A stretch of 42,387 nucleotides of DNA from an uncultured Rikenellaceae bacterium (GTDB lineage Bacteria; Bacteroidota; Bacteroidia; Bacteroidales; Rikenellaceae). The notes under the pieces are model-generated. The model was given only the letters and a program-made list of their open reading frames with translations, searched no databases and was not told the DNA's origin. Shown piece after piece: positions 24,326-33,603 of this stretch; within the stretch, counting starts at the first letter, position 1, and each line of letters opens with the position of its first letter. Made by a program: the position numbers and the translations under genes. The stretch lies in NCBI GenBank assembly GCA_910588925.1, contig CAJURV010000008.1, forward strand, positions 1 through 42,387, written 5' to 3'.

Positions 24326-26965
24326 CTATTTCACTCCCAATAACCGCTTTATGTCGCTCAGTTTGTTCAGCGCCTCTATCGGTGTGATGTTGTTCAGGTC
24401 GAGCGATACTATCTCCTCGCGTATCTGACCTACCAACGGGTCGTCGAGTTGAAATAGTGCCATCTGCATGCCGTCCTGTACGGGCGCCTCTTTGAATCCG
24501 GCCGCGCATAACTTCTCCTGCGTCGTTCCGCTGTCGTCTCCGCGCTTCCGCTCTTCGAGAGCCTTAAGCACTTCGTCGGCCCGTTTTACTACGTTTCTGG
24601 GCATACCGGCCAAACGCGCCACGTGTATACCGAACGAGTGTTCCGTACCTCCGGGCACGAGCTTGCGCAGGAATATTACACGTCCGTTTATCTCCTTTAC
24701 CGCCACGTTGAAGTTGCATATTCTCTGATAGACAGCCTCTAACTCGTTGAGCTCGTGGTAGTGTGTGGCAAAAAGCGTGCGTACCCCTTTGCCCCCTATG
24801 GCGTGCAGATATTCGACCATGGCCCATGCTATGGATATGCCGTCGTATGTGCTGGTGCCGCGCCCTATCTCGTCGAGCAACACGAGCGATCGCGGTGTGG
24901 CGTTGTTGAGAATGTTCGCCGATTCGAGCATCTCCACCATGAATGTCGACTCTCCCTGCGAGATGTTGTCCGAAGCGCCCACGCGCGTGAATATCTTGTC
25001 GACTATGCCTATGCGTGCTTCGGAGGCGGGCACGAACGCCCCGGTTTGGGCGAGCAACGTTATCAGACCGCACTGCCTGAGCAGTGCCGATTTACCGGCC
25101 ATGTTGGGCCCGGTTATTATCATTATCTGCTCTTTCTCGTCGTCGAGACGTATGTCGTTGGGTATGTAGGTCTCGCCTATGGGCATCAGGCGTTCTATTA
25201 CGGGGTGACGCCCGTCCTTTATATCTATTACGGCGTCGTCCGATAGGGTGGGGCGACAATATCCGTAGTCGCGGGCTATAGTGGCCATAGAGCAATAGAG
25301 GTCTATTCTGGCGAGGGAGGCGGCATCGGCCTGCACGCGCGATGTCACGGCGGCCAACTCTATGACCAGAGCTCCGTATATCTCGGCTTCGAGTGTGAGT
25401 ATACGGTCTTCGGCTCCCAAAATCTTCTCTTCGTACTCTTTCAGCTCTGCGGTGATATAACGCTCCGCACCGGCGAGTGTCTGTTTGCGTATCCACTCTT
25501 CTGGCACCTTGTCTTTGTGGGTGTTACGCACCTCTATGTAATATCCGAATACGTTATTGAAGCCTATCTTGAGCGACGGTATGCCCGTCTGGGTGCTGAG
25601 ACGCTCCTGCATCTGCAAAAGGTAGTCCTTGCCTCCCTGCGACATCTGACGCAACGAGTCGAGCTCCACCGATACGCCCCGGGCTATGACACCGCCTTTG
25701 GCTATGTTGTTAGCCGGCTCTTCCAATATGGTCATCTCTATCTTGAACCGCATTTCGGGCAGGCCGTCCAAGCGCGAGGCCCAGGATGCTATGAGCTTGT
25801 CGGGCGATGCGGAAAGCAACTTTTTGAGCTCTGCTATGGCACAGAATCCGTTTTTGAGAGCTACCAGCTCGCGTGGCGATACGCGTCCTACCGCCACTTT
25901 AGATATGAGCCTCTCCATGTCGCCCATACCCTTGAGTAACGACGCTGCGGCAGTGCATGTGTCAGCCTCCGTGGCGAATGCCTCCGTCATGTCGAGACGT
26001 TTCTCTATGCGGCGACGGTCGATGAGCGGCAACGAAAGGCGGCGGCGCAACAGACGTCCTCCCATAGGGGTGGAGGTGCGGTCTATTATGTCTACCAGCG
26101 AGTAACCGTCGGGCGAGCACGAGGCGAATATTTCGAGATTGCGCAGGGTGTATTTGTCTAGCCACACATATCTGTCTTCGTCTATGCGCGTTATGGCGGT
26201 TATGTGTTTGGTGTCGCGGTGTTCGGTGAACTCCAGGTAGTAGAGCACGGCTCCGGCGGCTATTATGGCCGACTCCATCTTCTCTATGCCGAACCCTTTG
26301 AGAGAGCCTACCTCTAATTGCGAGGTCAGTTTGTCAGTAGCGCTTTTAAGCGAGAATATCCACTGTTCGAGGTGGTAGAGGCAATACCTCGAACCGAACG
26401 CCTCTGTGAATTGCTCTTTGCATCCGCGTTGGTACAGCACCTCCTTGGGGGCGAAGTTGGCCAGGAGTTTTTCCACATACTCCTTAGTCCCTTCTGCGGC
26501 GTAGAACTCGCCTGTGGTGATGTCGAGGAACGACACTCCCACCTTTTTCGTTCCGAAATATACCGCCGCCAAATAGTTATTCTCCTTGTTGGATATCACG
26601 TTGTCGTTGAACGACACCCCCGGTGTTACCAGCTCTATGATACCGCGTTTTACTATCGTCTTGGTCTTTTTCGGATCCTCGAGTTGTTCGCATATTGCCA
26701 CGCGCTGGCCCGCCATAACCAGCTTGGGCATGTAGGTGTCGAGGGCGTGGTAGGGGAAGCCTGCCAGCTCCACGAACGATGCCGATCCGTTGGCCCGTTT
26801 GGTAAGTGTTATGCCGAGTATGGAACTGGCCTTTATGGCGTCGTCGCCGAACGTCTCGTAGAAGTCGCCCACGCGAAATAGCAATATGGCGTCCGGATGC
26901 TTGGATTTCATCTGGTAGTATTGCTTCATTAACGGCGTCTCTACATATTTTTTCTCTGTTGCCAT
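24326..26965 (-). CDS. mutS: DNA mismatch repair protein MutS
   Basis: MutS recognises mismatches and recruits MutL. The 879 residues from MATEKKYVETPLMKQYYQMK fit the family. The mismatch-wedge motif appears in RVGDFYETFGDDA (Phe-Tyr-Glu). The ATPase has ITGPNMAGKSALLRQ (Walker A) and LLDEIGRGTSTYDG (Walker B and signature), then FATHYHEL. The frame runs open to 27112, but the added 49 residues lack family similarity. It converges on the feo genes with an 86-base gap where no clear terminator is seen. Confidence 0.98.
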   Translation of the reverse strand: MATEKKYVETPLMKQYYQMKSKHPDAILLFRVGDFYETFGDDAIKASSILGITLTKRANGSASFVELAGFPYHALDTYMPKLVMAGQRVAICEQLEDPKKTKTIVKRGIIELVTPGVSFNDNVISNKENNYLAAVYFGTKKVGVSFLDITTGEFYAAEGTKEYVEKLLANFAPKEVLYQRGCKEQFTEAFGSRYCLYHLEQWIFSLKSATDKLTSQLEVGSLKGFGIEKMESAIIAAGAVLYYLEFTEHRDTKHITAITRIDEDRYVWLDKYTLRNLEIFASCSPDGYSLVDIIDRTSTPMGGRLLRRRLSLPLIDRRRIEKRLDMTEAFATEADTCTAAASLLKGMGDMERLISKVAVGRVSPRELVALKNGFCAIAELKKLLSASPDKLIASWASRLDGLPEMRFKIEMTILEEPANNIAKGGVIARGVSVELDSLRQMSQGGKDYLLQMQERLSTQTGIPSLKIGFNNVFGYYIEVRNTHKDKVPEEWIRKQTLAGAERYITAELKEYEEKILGAEDRILTLEAEIYGALVIELAAVTSRVQADAASLARIDLYCSMATIARDYGYCRPTLSDDAVIDIKDGRHPVIERLMPIGETYIPNDIRLDDEKEQIMIITGPNMAGKSALLRQCGLITLLAQTGAFVPASEARIGIVDKIFTRVGASDNISQGESTFMVEMLESANILNNATPRSLVLLDEIGRGTSTYDGISIAWAMVEYLHAIGGKGVRTLFATHYHELNELEAVYQRICNFNVAVKEINGRVIFLRKLVPGGTEHSFGIHVARLAGMPRNVVKRADEVLKALEERKRGDDSGTTQEKLCAAGFKEAPVQDGMQMALFQLDDPLVGQIREEIVSLDLNNITPIEALNKLSDIKRLLGVK

Positions 26966-27167
26966 AATCTCGGTGATAAAAATGTTATATGTTGTCGGAC
27001 GGTTTCCATCATAGGGCGATGGCTTCCCGGGCCTTTCCCGAAACTTCCAAAAATAATATAAATATTTTAAAAAATGATACGAATTATGTCGTGCCCGTAA
27101 ATTCCATCGCATATATCTTTTGTCTTCGAGCCTGTTAGCGAAGGTGTGTTCGAGTTGTGCGCGTCGA

Positions 27168-29048
27168 TTATATGTCGCCTTTTTTGTTATTGTATCGTTT
27201 TTTCCGGTTATTGTCTCTGTTGCGTTCTTTTTTCCGTAACATGGGCAACCAGTTCCGTATAGGCAGGTCGTAGCCGGTGCCGAGCATATAGTTGTATGTG
27301 GCGCGGGTAAGTCCGTCGCCTACGGCGTCCCAGTCGATCTCGTCGCCTGCATAGGTGTATTCGGCGGCGTTGTTGGCGAACGGGTTGGGCTCTGTCTGTA
27401 TAAGTCGGCATCCGTATCGTTCGGGGTGCAGGCCTACCGGGCTGTGTAGCGTGAGTGCGAAGCGGTGCCAGAAAGCCGACTGCAACGACCCGTCGGCGAA
27501 CATGTCTCGTACCGTCTCGAGCGACTGGCCGCACTCCTCTACGGTTTGAGTGGGGAAGCCGTACATAAGGTAGGCGTGCACCATTATGCCCGCATCGGCG
27601 AAGTTTGCGGCGCACCGGCGCGCTCCCTCCACCGTGATACCTTTGCCCATCAGCGCCAATACCCGCTCGTGCGCCACCTCCATGCCTCCCGACACGGCTA
27701 TGCACCCGGCCTGTCTCATGAGTGCGCACAGTTCGGGGGTGTAGGCCTTCTCGAAGCGTATGTTGCCCCAAAACGTAACGGCAATCCCTCTCTCTACGAT
27801 CAATCGGCACACTCCGGCCAACAGTGCCGGCGGCAGGGCCTCGTCGGTAAAGTGGAAGCCGCGTATTCCGGTCTGTGCCACTATGTGTTCCATGCGTTCT
27901 ACGACTATCTCGGGCGACGGAGCGTCGTAACGGCCGATATAGTCGAGCGAGGTGTCGCAGAAAGCGCATTTCTTGTGATAGCACCCGTGCGCTACCGTCA
28001 TTTTGTTCCATCTGCCGTCGCTCCATAGCTTGTGCATGGGGTTGGTAAGCTCTGTCAGCGATATGTAACGGGTGCGGTCGAAGTCGCTGAAGTCGGGCGG
28101 TGGCAACTGGCCGAACGGTATGTTACAGTCGACATTGAGCCTTTCTGCGAGCGTGCCGTCATCACGTCTGTATACGGTGCGTACCAAGTCGTTATGCGAG
28201 CATCGCCCCTCTTTTAGATCGCATAACCGTTCCAGCGGGAGCTGTCCGTCGTCGAAGGTAATGAAATCTACGAAGTCGAATATTCGTCCGTCCGAGAGGC
28301 TTCTCAGCTCGGTGTTGACATATCCGCCTCCCATCACGCGTATGGCCCCGTAGTTCTCTTTTGCCGCCGTGTCGGAGAGCATGAGCGCCGACGTGAGAGT
28401 TCCGGGGAACGGTACGCTGAAGCCTACCATTTCGGGGCGAATGGTCTCCATCTTCTCTTTGAATATACCGCACATAAGGCGGTCTATGGCGTTGCGTTCG
28501 CCTTTTATGCGCTCGTATATGCCGTCGAACGATGCTGCGGAGATAGCCAGTTGTTCGCCGTAGCGCACCGGCGAGAAGTCGGGAGAAACTATCTCGGCTA
28601 TGAAGTCTGAGAGATCTTCGATATATAGGGTGGCCATATGGCGCGCCCTGTCGCTAAGACCGCACGTGCCGAAAGCCCATTCGAGCGTCTCTTCGTCCTG
28701 TTTTGCGAAACGTCGCCCGTGGGGCAGATAGTCGGGAGAGGCTATAAGAGGTGCCATAGTGTCGTCGTCTCCGCGTAGGAAGCCCCATACCGCATCCACG
28801 GTGCCTAAGTAGCGCTCTTTCTGCGAGGCTACGCATTGCGTGCCGAACGACAGCCTGTCGCGCTCGAACGCCTCGCGGAACACCGCTTCGAGAAACTCGC
28901 GCGAGAATATCTTTTCGGCCGTCTCTATGGAGAGGTCGCATTGCGTCACCTCATGGCCTTTGGAGGCGAGGTAGGCCTTGAGCTCGGTGGTTGCGGGGTA
29001 GGGTGTGTTGAGCTGAACGAAAGGCGGGGTTACCAACAATATCTTCAT
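27168..29048 (-). CDS. B12-binding-type radical SAM protein of unknown substrate
   Basis: The 626 residues begin MKILLVTPPFVQLNTPYPA, the pattern of a cobalamin-binding (Rossmann-like) N-terminus seen in B12-dependent radical SAM enzymes, though the classic DxHxxG cobalamin motif is not evident. The cluster motif is at residues 356-364, GCYHKKCAFC, spaced CX4CX2C rather than the common CX3CX2C. GGME (in VSGGMEVAHER) provides the SAM-binding glycine motif. The C-terminus is a charged tail rich in Lys, Arg and Asn. No neighbour hints at a substrate: ridA is 103 bases beyond its start on the same strand side, mutS follows on the other. Function not assignable. Confidence 0.88.
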   Translation of the reverse strand: MKILLVTPPFVQLNTPYPATTELKAYLASKGHEVTQCDLSIETAEKIFSREFLEAVFREAFERDRLSFGTQCVASQKERYLGTVDAVWGFLRGDDDTMAPLIASPDYLPHGRRFAKQDEETLEWAFGTCGLSDRARHMATLYIEDLSDFIAEIVSPDFSPVRYGEQLAISAASFDGIYERIKGERNAIDRLMCGIFKEKMETIRPEMVGFSVPFPGTLTSALMLSDTAAKENYGAIRVMGGGYVNTELRSLSDGRIFDFVDFITFDDGQLPLERLCDLKEGRCSHNDLVRTVYRRDDGTLAERLNVDCNIPFGQLPPPDFSDFDRTRYISLTELTNPMHKLWSDGRWNKMTVAHGCYHKKCAFCDTSLDYIGRYDAPSPEIVVERMEHIVAQTGIRGFHFTDEALPPALLAGVCRLIVERGIAVTFWGNIRFEKAYTPELCALMRQAGCIAVSGGMEVAHERVLALMGKGITVEGARRCAANFADAGIMVHAYLMYGFPTQTVEECGQSLETVRDMFADGSLQSAFWHRFALTLHSPVGLHPERYGCRLIQTEPNPFANNAAEYTYAGDEIDWDAVGDGLTRATYNYMLGTGYDLPIRNWLPMLRKKERNRDNNRKKRYNNKKGDI

Positions 29049-29095
29049 GCGTATCTGTGTTTGGTGCGCTCCAGTAAAGCATGCGCATATATAGG

Positions 29096-29128
29096 AAAAG
29101 GGGCTCTACGGCGTCTCCCGTAAGCCCC
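29096..29128 (-). terminator. Terminator of ridA
   Basis: GGGGCT...ACGG pairs with CCGT..AGCCCC (29100-29128). Read on the minus strand the stem is followed by TTTTCC. It lies just after the ridA stop. Confidence 0.75.
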
Positions 29129-29151
29129 ATGGAGTCTTTAATCTCTAACCG

Positions 29152-29526
29152 CTATTTTACGGCGATGGTCTCTATCTCTACCAATGCGCCTATGGGGAGC
29201 TTGGCTACCTCATAACAAACGCGTGCGGGCATATCTTTGGTGAATGTATCGGCATATACGCCGTTCATGGCCGCGAAGTCGCCTATGTTGTCGAGCAATA
29301 CGGTGGTTTTGACCACATTGTCGAAAGTGTAGCCCGCTTCGTGGAGTATGGCCTCTATATTCTTCAACGACTGTGCGGTCTGCTCCTCTATGGTTGAGGG
29401 CATGCTACCTGTGGCCGGATTGATGGGAAGCTGTCCTGAGATATAAAGGGTGCCGTTCGCCTCTATGGCCTGGCTGTAGGGACCTACCGCCTTCGGTGCA
29501 GACGGTGAGCTGATTACTTTTTTCAT
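29152..29526 (-). CDS. ridA: RidA-family enamine/imine deaminase
   Basis: RidA hydrolyses reactive 2-aminoacrylate-type enamines released by PLP enzymes. The 124 residues match the family. Seen are PKAVGPYSQAI near the start, YISGQLPINPATG, and the ligand-binding arginine in PARVCYEVAKLPIGALVEIE near residue 105. It is a trimeric cytoplasmic protein in known members. It is flanked by its own terminator; the start MKKVISSPSAP is standard. Confidence 0.96.
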   Translation of the reverse strand: MKKVISSPSAPKAVGPYSQAIEANGTLYISGQLPINPATGSMPSTIEEQTAQSLKNIEAILHEAGYTFDNVVKTTVLLDNIGDFAAMNGVYADTFTKDMPARVCYEVAKLPIGALVEIETIAVK

Positions 29527-29714
29527 GATATTGGTTTAAATTATATGCAAATATAAAAAGAAATAATGTAAATATTCAAGGATACCGTGCCTTGAATTAA
29601 CCGGTCGGTATCGTCGGGGCGAGAAGTGGCGTAAGAAAATCGGATATATTCCTTGAGTACGATGCGTGGTTTTTCGTTATTTTCTAACATTATGCCGTTT
29701 TTCACCGAAATAAT

Positions 29715-29722
29715 TATCTTTG
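29715..29722 (+). promoter_or_regulatory. -7 box for the META lipoprotein-ispE unit
   Basis: TATCTTTG fits TAnnTTTG with a start near 29729, leaving a leader of about 56 bases. No clean -33 TTTG was found. Confidence 0.5.
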
Positions 29723-29784
29723 TGCACGTATTCGGCAAATATTTTGCATGTGTCTCAAGTTAAATCTTACAAAATATTCAAGTC

Positions 29785-30237
29785 ATGAAAAAATCTATTA
29801 TCGCCACAGGAGCGGCAGCGCTCCTTTTCTTTGTCGGAGCATGTTGCGGATGCCGTAGCTCTAAAACACCCGCTCACACCCTTACGAGCGATTCGTGGCA
29901 GCTCGTGGAGCTGGGAGGCGGAGAGAAGCTGGCATCGACTGACGACGACTCTTACACGATCACTTTCGACGCCGCAGAGAACCGTCTGTTCGGGTGCGGC
30001 GACTGCAACCGTTATTTCGGTACCTATAAAGAGGTTGACACCCGTGTTCTGGAGATGTCGCCTATGGGCTCTACCCGGATGATGTGTCCCAATCAGACCG
30101 ATGAGGACAAGTTCTTCAAAATGCTCTCGCAGGTGGATTCGTACACCATCGACGGTGATAATCTCATGTTGCAGAAGGGCGGAGAGGTGATCGCCGTTTT
30201 CGAGGCTATCCCTTTGATTTCGACGCAAGCGGAGTAA
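29785..30237 (+). CDS. META-domain (HslJ-like) lipoprotein
   Basis: The 150-residue product has a signal peptide MKKSIIATGAAALLFFVGAC ending in a lipobox-like VGACC, so it is likely a lipoprotein. The META domain follows: DSWQLVELGG, the CNRYFGTY core (GCGDCNRYFG), a LEMSPMGSTRMMCPN segment, then FFKMLSQVDSYTIDGDNLML. META proteins resemble heat-inducible HslJ of E. coli; the biochemical role is unclear. The gene is separated from ispE by one base, so co-transcription is likely, though there is no obvious functional link. Confidence 0.9.
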   Translation: MKKSIIATGAAALLFFVGACCGCRSSKTPAHTLTSDSWQLVELGGGEKLASTDDDSYTITFDAAENRLFGCGDCNRYFGTYKEVDTRVLEMSPMGSTRMMCPNQTDEDKFFKMLSQVDSYTIDGDNLMLQKGGEVIAVFEAIPLISTQAE

Positions 30238-30238
30238 T

Positions 30239-31057
30239 ATGATTTATACCGCTCCCTGTAAGATAAATATAGGCCTGAACGTCATTCGTCGTCGTCCGGA
30301 CGGTTATCACGATATAGAGACGGCTATGGTGGCCGTTCCCGATCTGTGCGACGCCGTAGAGGTGCTCGAACGTCCGGATGGAGTAGTGGAGCTGTCGTGC
30401 GGCGGCATCGCAGTGGACTGTCCGTTTGACGACAATCTGGCGTTGAGGGCTTATAGGGCCGTGGCCGGTGAGTACTCTATCGGCGGTGCGTTCATCCATC
30501 TGCACAAGAGGGTGCCTTTCGGCGCCGGGTTGGGCGGAGGATCGTCCGATGCCATGACGGTGATACGTGCTATTTCCGACCATTACGGTCTCGGTCTCTC
30601 TGCAGGGAAGATGGCCTCCATAGGCGCCACCATAGGCAGCGACACGCCTTTTTTCGCCTACGATACGCCTATGATATGCAGCGGCAGGGGAGAGATTATG
30701 ACGCCGGCGCCGTGGCTTTCGGATAGGTTGCAGGGGCTGCATCTTACCATAGTGAAGCCTCCTGTAGGGGTATCTACGGCCCGGGCATACGCGGGCGTTA
30801 CTCCTGCAATGCCGGAATGCGGTTTGTCCGAGTCGTTGTCTCTGCCAGTGGAACGGTGGCGGGAATGTGTCGTTAACGATTTTGAAAAAAGCGTGTTCGA
30901 CTTGTTGCCGTCGCTTGCCCGGATAAAACGGACGTTGTACGACGAGGGAGCGTTGTATGCCTCTATGTCAGGCTCCGGTAGTGCGCTGTATGCGTTGAGC
31001 CGAGAGAGGCTCGATACATGCTTTGCGGACTGCTTCGTCCACAGAACGGTTTTATGA
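30239..31057 (+). CDS. ispE: 4-diphosphocytidyl-2-C-methyl-D-erythritol kinase
   Basis: IspE phosphorylates CDP-methylerythritol in the non-mevalonate route to isoprenoids. The 272 residues are slightly short of the usual 280-290. GHMP-kinase features are present: the N-terminal KINIGLNVI with DGYHDIETAM, the ATP loop PFGAGLGGGSSDAM, and the C-terminal glycine motif MSGSGSALYAL. The ATG lies one base after the stop of the META gene. Confidence 0.96.
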   Translation: MIYTAPCKINIGLNVIRRRPDGYHDIETAMVAVPDLCDAVEVLERPDGVVELSCGGIAVDCPFDDNLALRAYRAVAGEYSIGGAFIHLHKRVPFGAGLGGGSSDAMTVIRAISDHYGLGLSAGKMASIGATIGSDTPFFAYDTPMICSGRGEIMTPAPWLSDRLQGLHLTIVKPPVGVSTARAYAGVTPAMPECGLSESLSLPVERWRECVVNDFEKSVFDLLPSLARIKRTLYDEGALYASMSGSGSALYALSRERLDTCFADCFVHRTVL

Positions 31058-31075
31058 TTTTATCTTCGGTTGATT

Positions 31076-31109
31076 CGGGCCGATCTCGTTGCGGAGGTCG
31101 GCCCGTTTC
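31076..31109 (+). terminator. Terminator after ispE
   Basis: A 12-bp stem CGGGCCGATCTC (31076-31087) with GAGGTCGGCCCG (31094-31105), one wobble pair, followed by a short T-rich stretch. Confidence 0.65.
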
Positions 31110-31274
31110 GTATGTTTTGCAGGTGGCGATAGGGGCCGATGAGTAAGGCGGATAGTCCCGTTCGGCATGGCGCCGGTTTGGATAACCGGGAATAAATGCT
31201 TAATATTGCAATGAATTACGACACGATAAGTGGGTCACAAACTTGCGTGTTTTTCCAACCAAACTGTAAAAAAG

Positions 31275-32816
31275 ATGACAAAATCAAAAGTTACAGAATT
31301 AGAACAGAAGAAAGAGAAGATCTTCTTCGGCGGTGGTCTCAAAGCCATCGAGAAGCAGAAAGCCATGGGTAAGCTTACCGCTCGCGAGCGTATCATAGCT
31401 TTGCTCGATGAGGACTCTTTCCATGAGTATGACATTTTCGTAGAGCACGACTCTCACGATTTCGGTATGCAGAATAAGGAGCTTCCCGGTGACGGCGTTA
31501 TCATCGGCACGGGTCGCATATGCGGTAATCCGATAGCCGTGTTCGCTCAGGACTTTACCGTGGCCGGCGGTTCGCTCGGTCACATGCATGCGCGTAAGAT
31601 CACCAAAATAATGGACTATGCGCAGAACATGCGTATCCCCCTTATAGGTATCAACGACTCAGGCGGCGCCCGTATACAGGAGGGGGTCAACGCCCTTGCC
31701 GGTTACGGTGAGATATTTTTCCGTAACACTCTGGCCAGCGGTGTCATTCCTCAGATATCGGTTATTCTCGGCCCCTGCGCCGGCGGTGCCGTTTACTCTC
31801 CCGCGCTTACCGACTTCGTATTCGTGGTAGACAAGATCTCCAAAATGTTCATCACCGGCCCCGAAGTTATCAAGACGGTTCTCGGTGAGGAGATATCGCA
31901 GGAGGATCTCGGCGGTGCTCGTGTTCACAGCGAGGTTGCCGGTAACGCTCATTTCTTCGCCGAGAGCGAGGAGGAGTGTTTCCATCAGATACGCAAGCTC
32001 ATCTCCATGATACCTGCCAACAACATGGCTAAGGCTACGGCAGAGGAGACCGCAGAGCCCAAGAGACGTTACAAGATCGACAAGATCGTGCCTCTCGATC
32101 CCACCATCCCTTACGATGTGCGCGACGTTATCCGCTCTATCGCCGACGACAGCGACTTCTTCGAGGTTATGGAGCTCTTTGCGGCCAACATAGTGGTAGG
32201 TTTCGGTCGTATAGACGGTGAGACGGTAGGTTTCGTAGCCAATCAGCCCGCTGTTATGGCCGGTGTGCTTGACTGCGACTCGTCGGATAAGGCGGCGCGT
32301 TTCATACGTTATTGCGATGCGTTCAACATCCCCATCGTAACGCTCGAAGACCTTCCCGGTTATCTTCCCGGTATAGATCAGGAGCATTCGGGCGTGATAC
32401 GTCACGGTGCCAAGTTGCTCTATGCCTATAGCGAGGCTACGGTGCCCAAAATCACCGTTATCATGCGTAAGGCTTACGGCGGCGGTTACATAGCGATGGG
32501 TTCGCGCCATCTTCGCGCCGACTTCGTGTTTGCATGGCCTCAGGCCGAGATCGCTGTGATGGGTCCCGACGGTGCTGCCAACATCATCTTCAGAAAAGAG
32601 ATAATGGAGGCTGAAAACCCCGAAGAGATGCGCAAGATCAAGATTCAGGAGTATAAAGATAAGTTCGCCAACCCGTACGTGGCCGCTTCCAAAGGGTATA
32701 TCGACTCTGTGATAGCTCCGGACGAGACCCGTCGTTTCGTGGCTCACGCCCTCAGGGTGTCTAAGAACAAGACAGTTCTTCGTCCCCAGAAGAAACACGG
32801 GATACCTCCGTTCTAA
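31275..32816 (+). CDS. mmdA: Acyl-CoA carboxyltransferase subunit (methylmalonyl-CoA decarboxylase alpha / propionyl-CoA carboxylase beta type)
   Basis: The 513-residue protein starts at MTKSKVTELEQKKEK; the longer frame from 31230 adds residues without family similarity. It belongs to the crotonase-fold carboxyltransferases that move CO2 between (S)-methylmalonyl-CoA and biotin. Landmarks are GKLTARERI, FTVAGGSLG, INDSGGARIQEGV, ILGPCAGGAVYSPAL and, in the C-terminal half, YGGGYIAMGSRHL. The gene is followed by a biotin carrier but not by a membrane decarboxylase subunit or a biotin carboxylase, so whether it serves a Na+-pumping decarboxylase or a cytoplasmic carboxylase is open. Confidence 0.93.
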   Translation: MTKSKVTELEQKKEKIFFGGGLKAIEKQKAMGKLTARERIIALLDEDSFHEYDIFVEHDSHDFGMQNKELPGDGVIIGTGRICGNPIAVFAQDFTVAGGSLGHMHARKITKIMDYAQNMRIPLIGINDSGGARIQEGVNALAGYGEIFFRNTLASGVIPQISVILGPCAGGAVYSPALTDFVFVVDKISKMFITGPEVIKTVLGEEISQEDLGGARVHSEVAGNAHFFAESEEECFHQIRKLISMIPANNMAKATAEETAEPKRRYKIDKIVPLDPTIPYDVRDVIRSIADDSDFFEVMELFAANIVVGFGRIDGETVGFVANQPAVMAGVLDCDSSDKAARFIRYCDAFNIPIVTLEDLPGYLPGIDQEHSGVIRHGAKLLYAYSEATVPKITVIMRKAYGGGYIAMGSRHLRADFVFAWPQAEIAVMGPDGAANIIFRKEIMEAENPEEMRKIKIQEYKDKFANPYVAASKGYIDSVIAPDETRRFVAHALRVSKNKTVLRPQKKHGIPPF

Positions 32817-32961
32817 CAGAGCGTCGTCGTGGGACGGCTTCGGGAGGGTTTCGCCCTCTTCGGGAAAACTTATTTTAACCGTTTCGTTTAGGCCGGGAGC
32901 AACGGAGTCCGCTTCGTGCCGGCGGGAAACGGTCGAATGAAATTCAATGTAAATAGTAATT

Positions 32962-33297
32962 ATGGCTAAGAGCAAAACGGAGGAGACTCCCGAATATCAG
33001 GTTATATCCACGATGCACGGCGACTTCAAGACCACGCGAGTCACCGAGACATATCGTAGACGTAAACCTTGGGAGCCCGCCGACCCTAAGCATGTGATAA
33101 ACTTCATACCCGGCACCGTCGTAGAGATCAAAGTAAAGGTCGGCGACAAGGTGGCCGAGGGTGACGATCTGATCCTTTTCAAGGCTATGAAGATGGATAG
33201 TATGATCAAGTCCGATATGGACGGGGTAATAAAATCCGTGAATGTGGCCGTGGGGGACAGACTCCCTAAAGGTACCGTCATGATAGAGTTCGAGTAG
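32962..33297 (+). CDS. Biotin carboxyl carrier protein of the acyl-CoA (de)carboxylase
   Basis: This 111-residue protein ends in a biotinyl domain (about 42-111) with FKAMKMDS; the lysine of AMKM (about residue 76) is the biotinylated residue. The first ~40 residues (MAKSKTEETPEYQV) are charged, without the Pro/Ala hinge typical of many carriers. It would shuttle CO2 to or from the carboxyltransferase encoded 145 bases upstream. The spacer holds a weak 5-bp hairpin (32844-32858) but no clear terminator, so the two are probably one transcript. Confidence 0.93.
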   Translation: MAKSKTEETPEYQVISTMHGDFKTTRVTETYRRRKPWEPADPKHVINFIPGTVVEIKVKVGDKVAEGDDLILFKAMKMDSMIKSDMDGVIKSVNVAVGDRLPKGTVMIEFE

Positions 33298-33319
33298 AAT
33301 ACTCTATTGATATTTCGAT

Positions 33320-33350
33320 GCCGCCTCTTGAAAAAGGGGCGGCTTTTTTT
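33320..33350 (+). terminator. Terminator of the carboxyltransferase-carrier unit
   Basis: GCCGCCTCTT pairs with AAGGGGCGGC, followed by T7 (33344-33350), a textbook rho-independent terminator. The 33351-33549 stretch holds nothing else recognised. Confidence 0.93.
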
Positions 33351-33549
33351 GTGGTACGGTACCCATCATGCGCTGAAACTGCAGTTATGGTATATCATAG
33401 ACTTTGCCAATATTGTGCAGTTGTGTTGAGAACTTGCCTGAAATCATAAATATGCGAGATAGTAAAATTTATTGGCATTTAAGATGGTTTTTGTTTGGTA
33501 AAATAAAAATAATGCGCCATATTTTTACAATAATACATCTTCGCCCAAT

Positions 33550-33581
33550 AAAAAAGTGCGTCAGAACACTCTCCGACGCAC
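33550..33581 (-). terminator. Terminator of the alcohol dehydrogenase gene
   Basis: GTGCGTC (33556-33562) pairs with GACGCAC (33575-33581); on the minus strand the stem is followed by TTTTTTATT. Confidence 0.85.
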
Positions 33582-33603
33582 ATTTATCCATCTCTAAAGC
33601 CCG

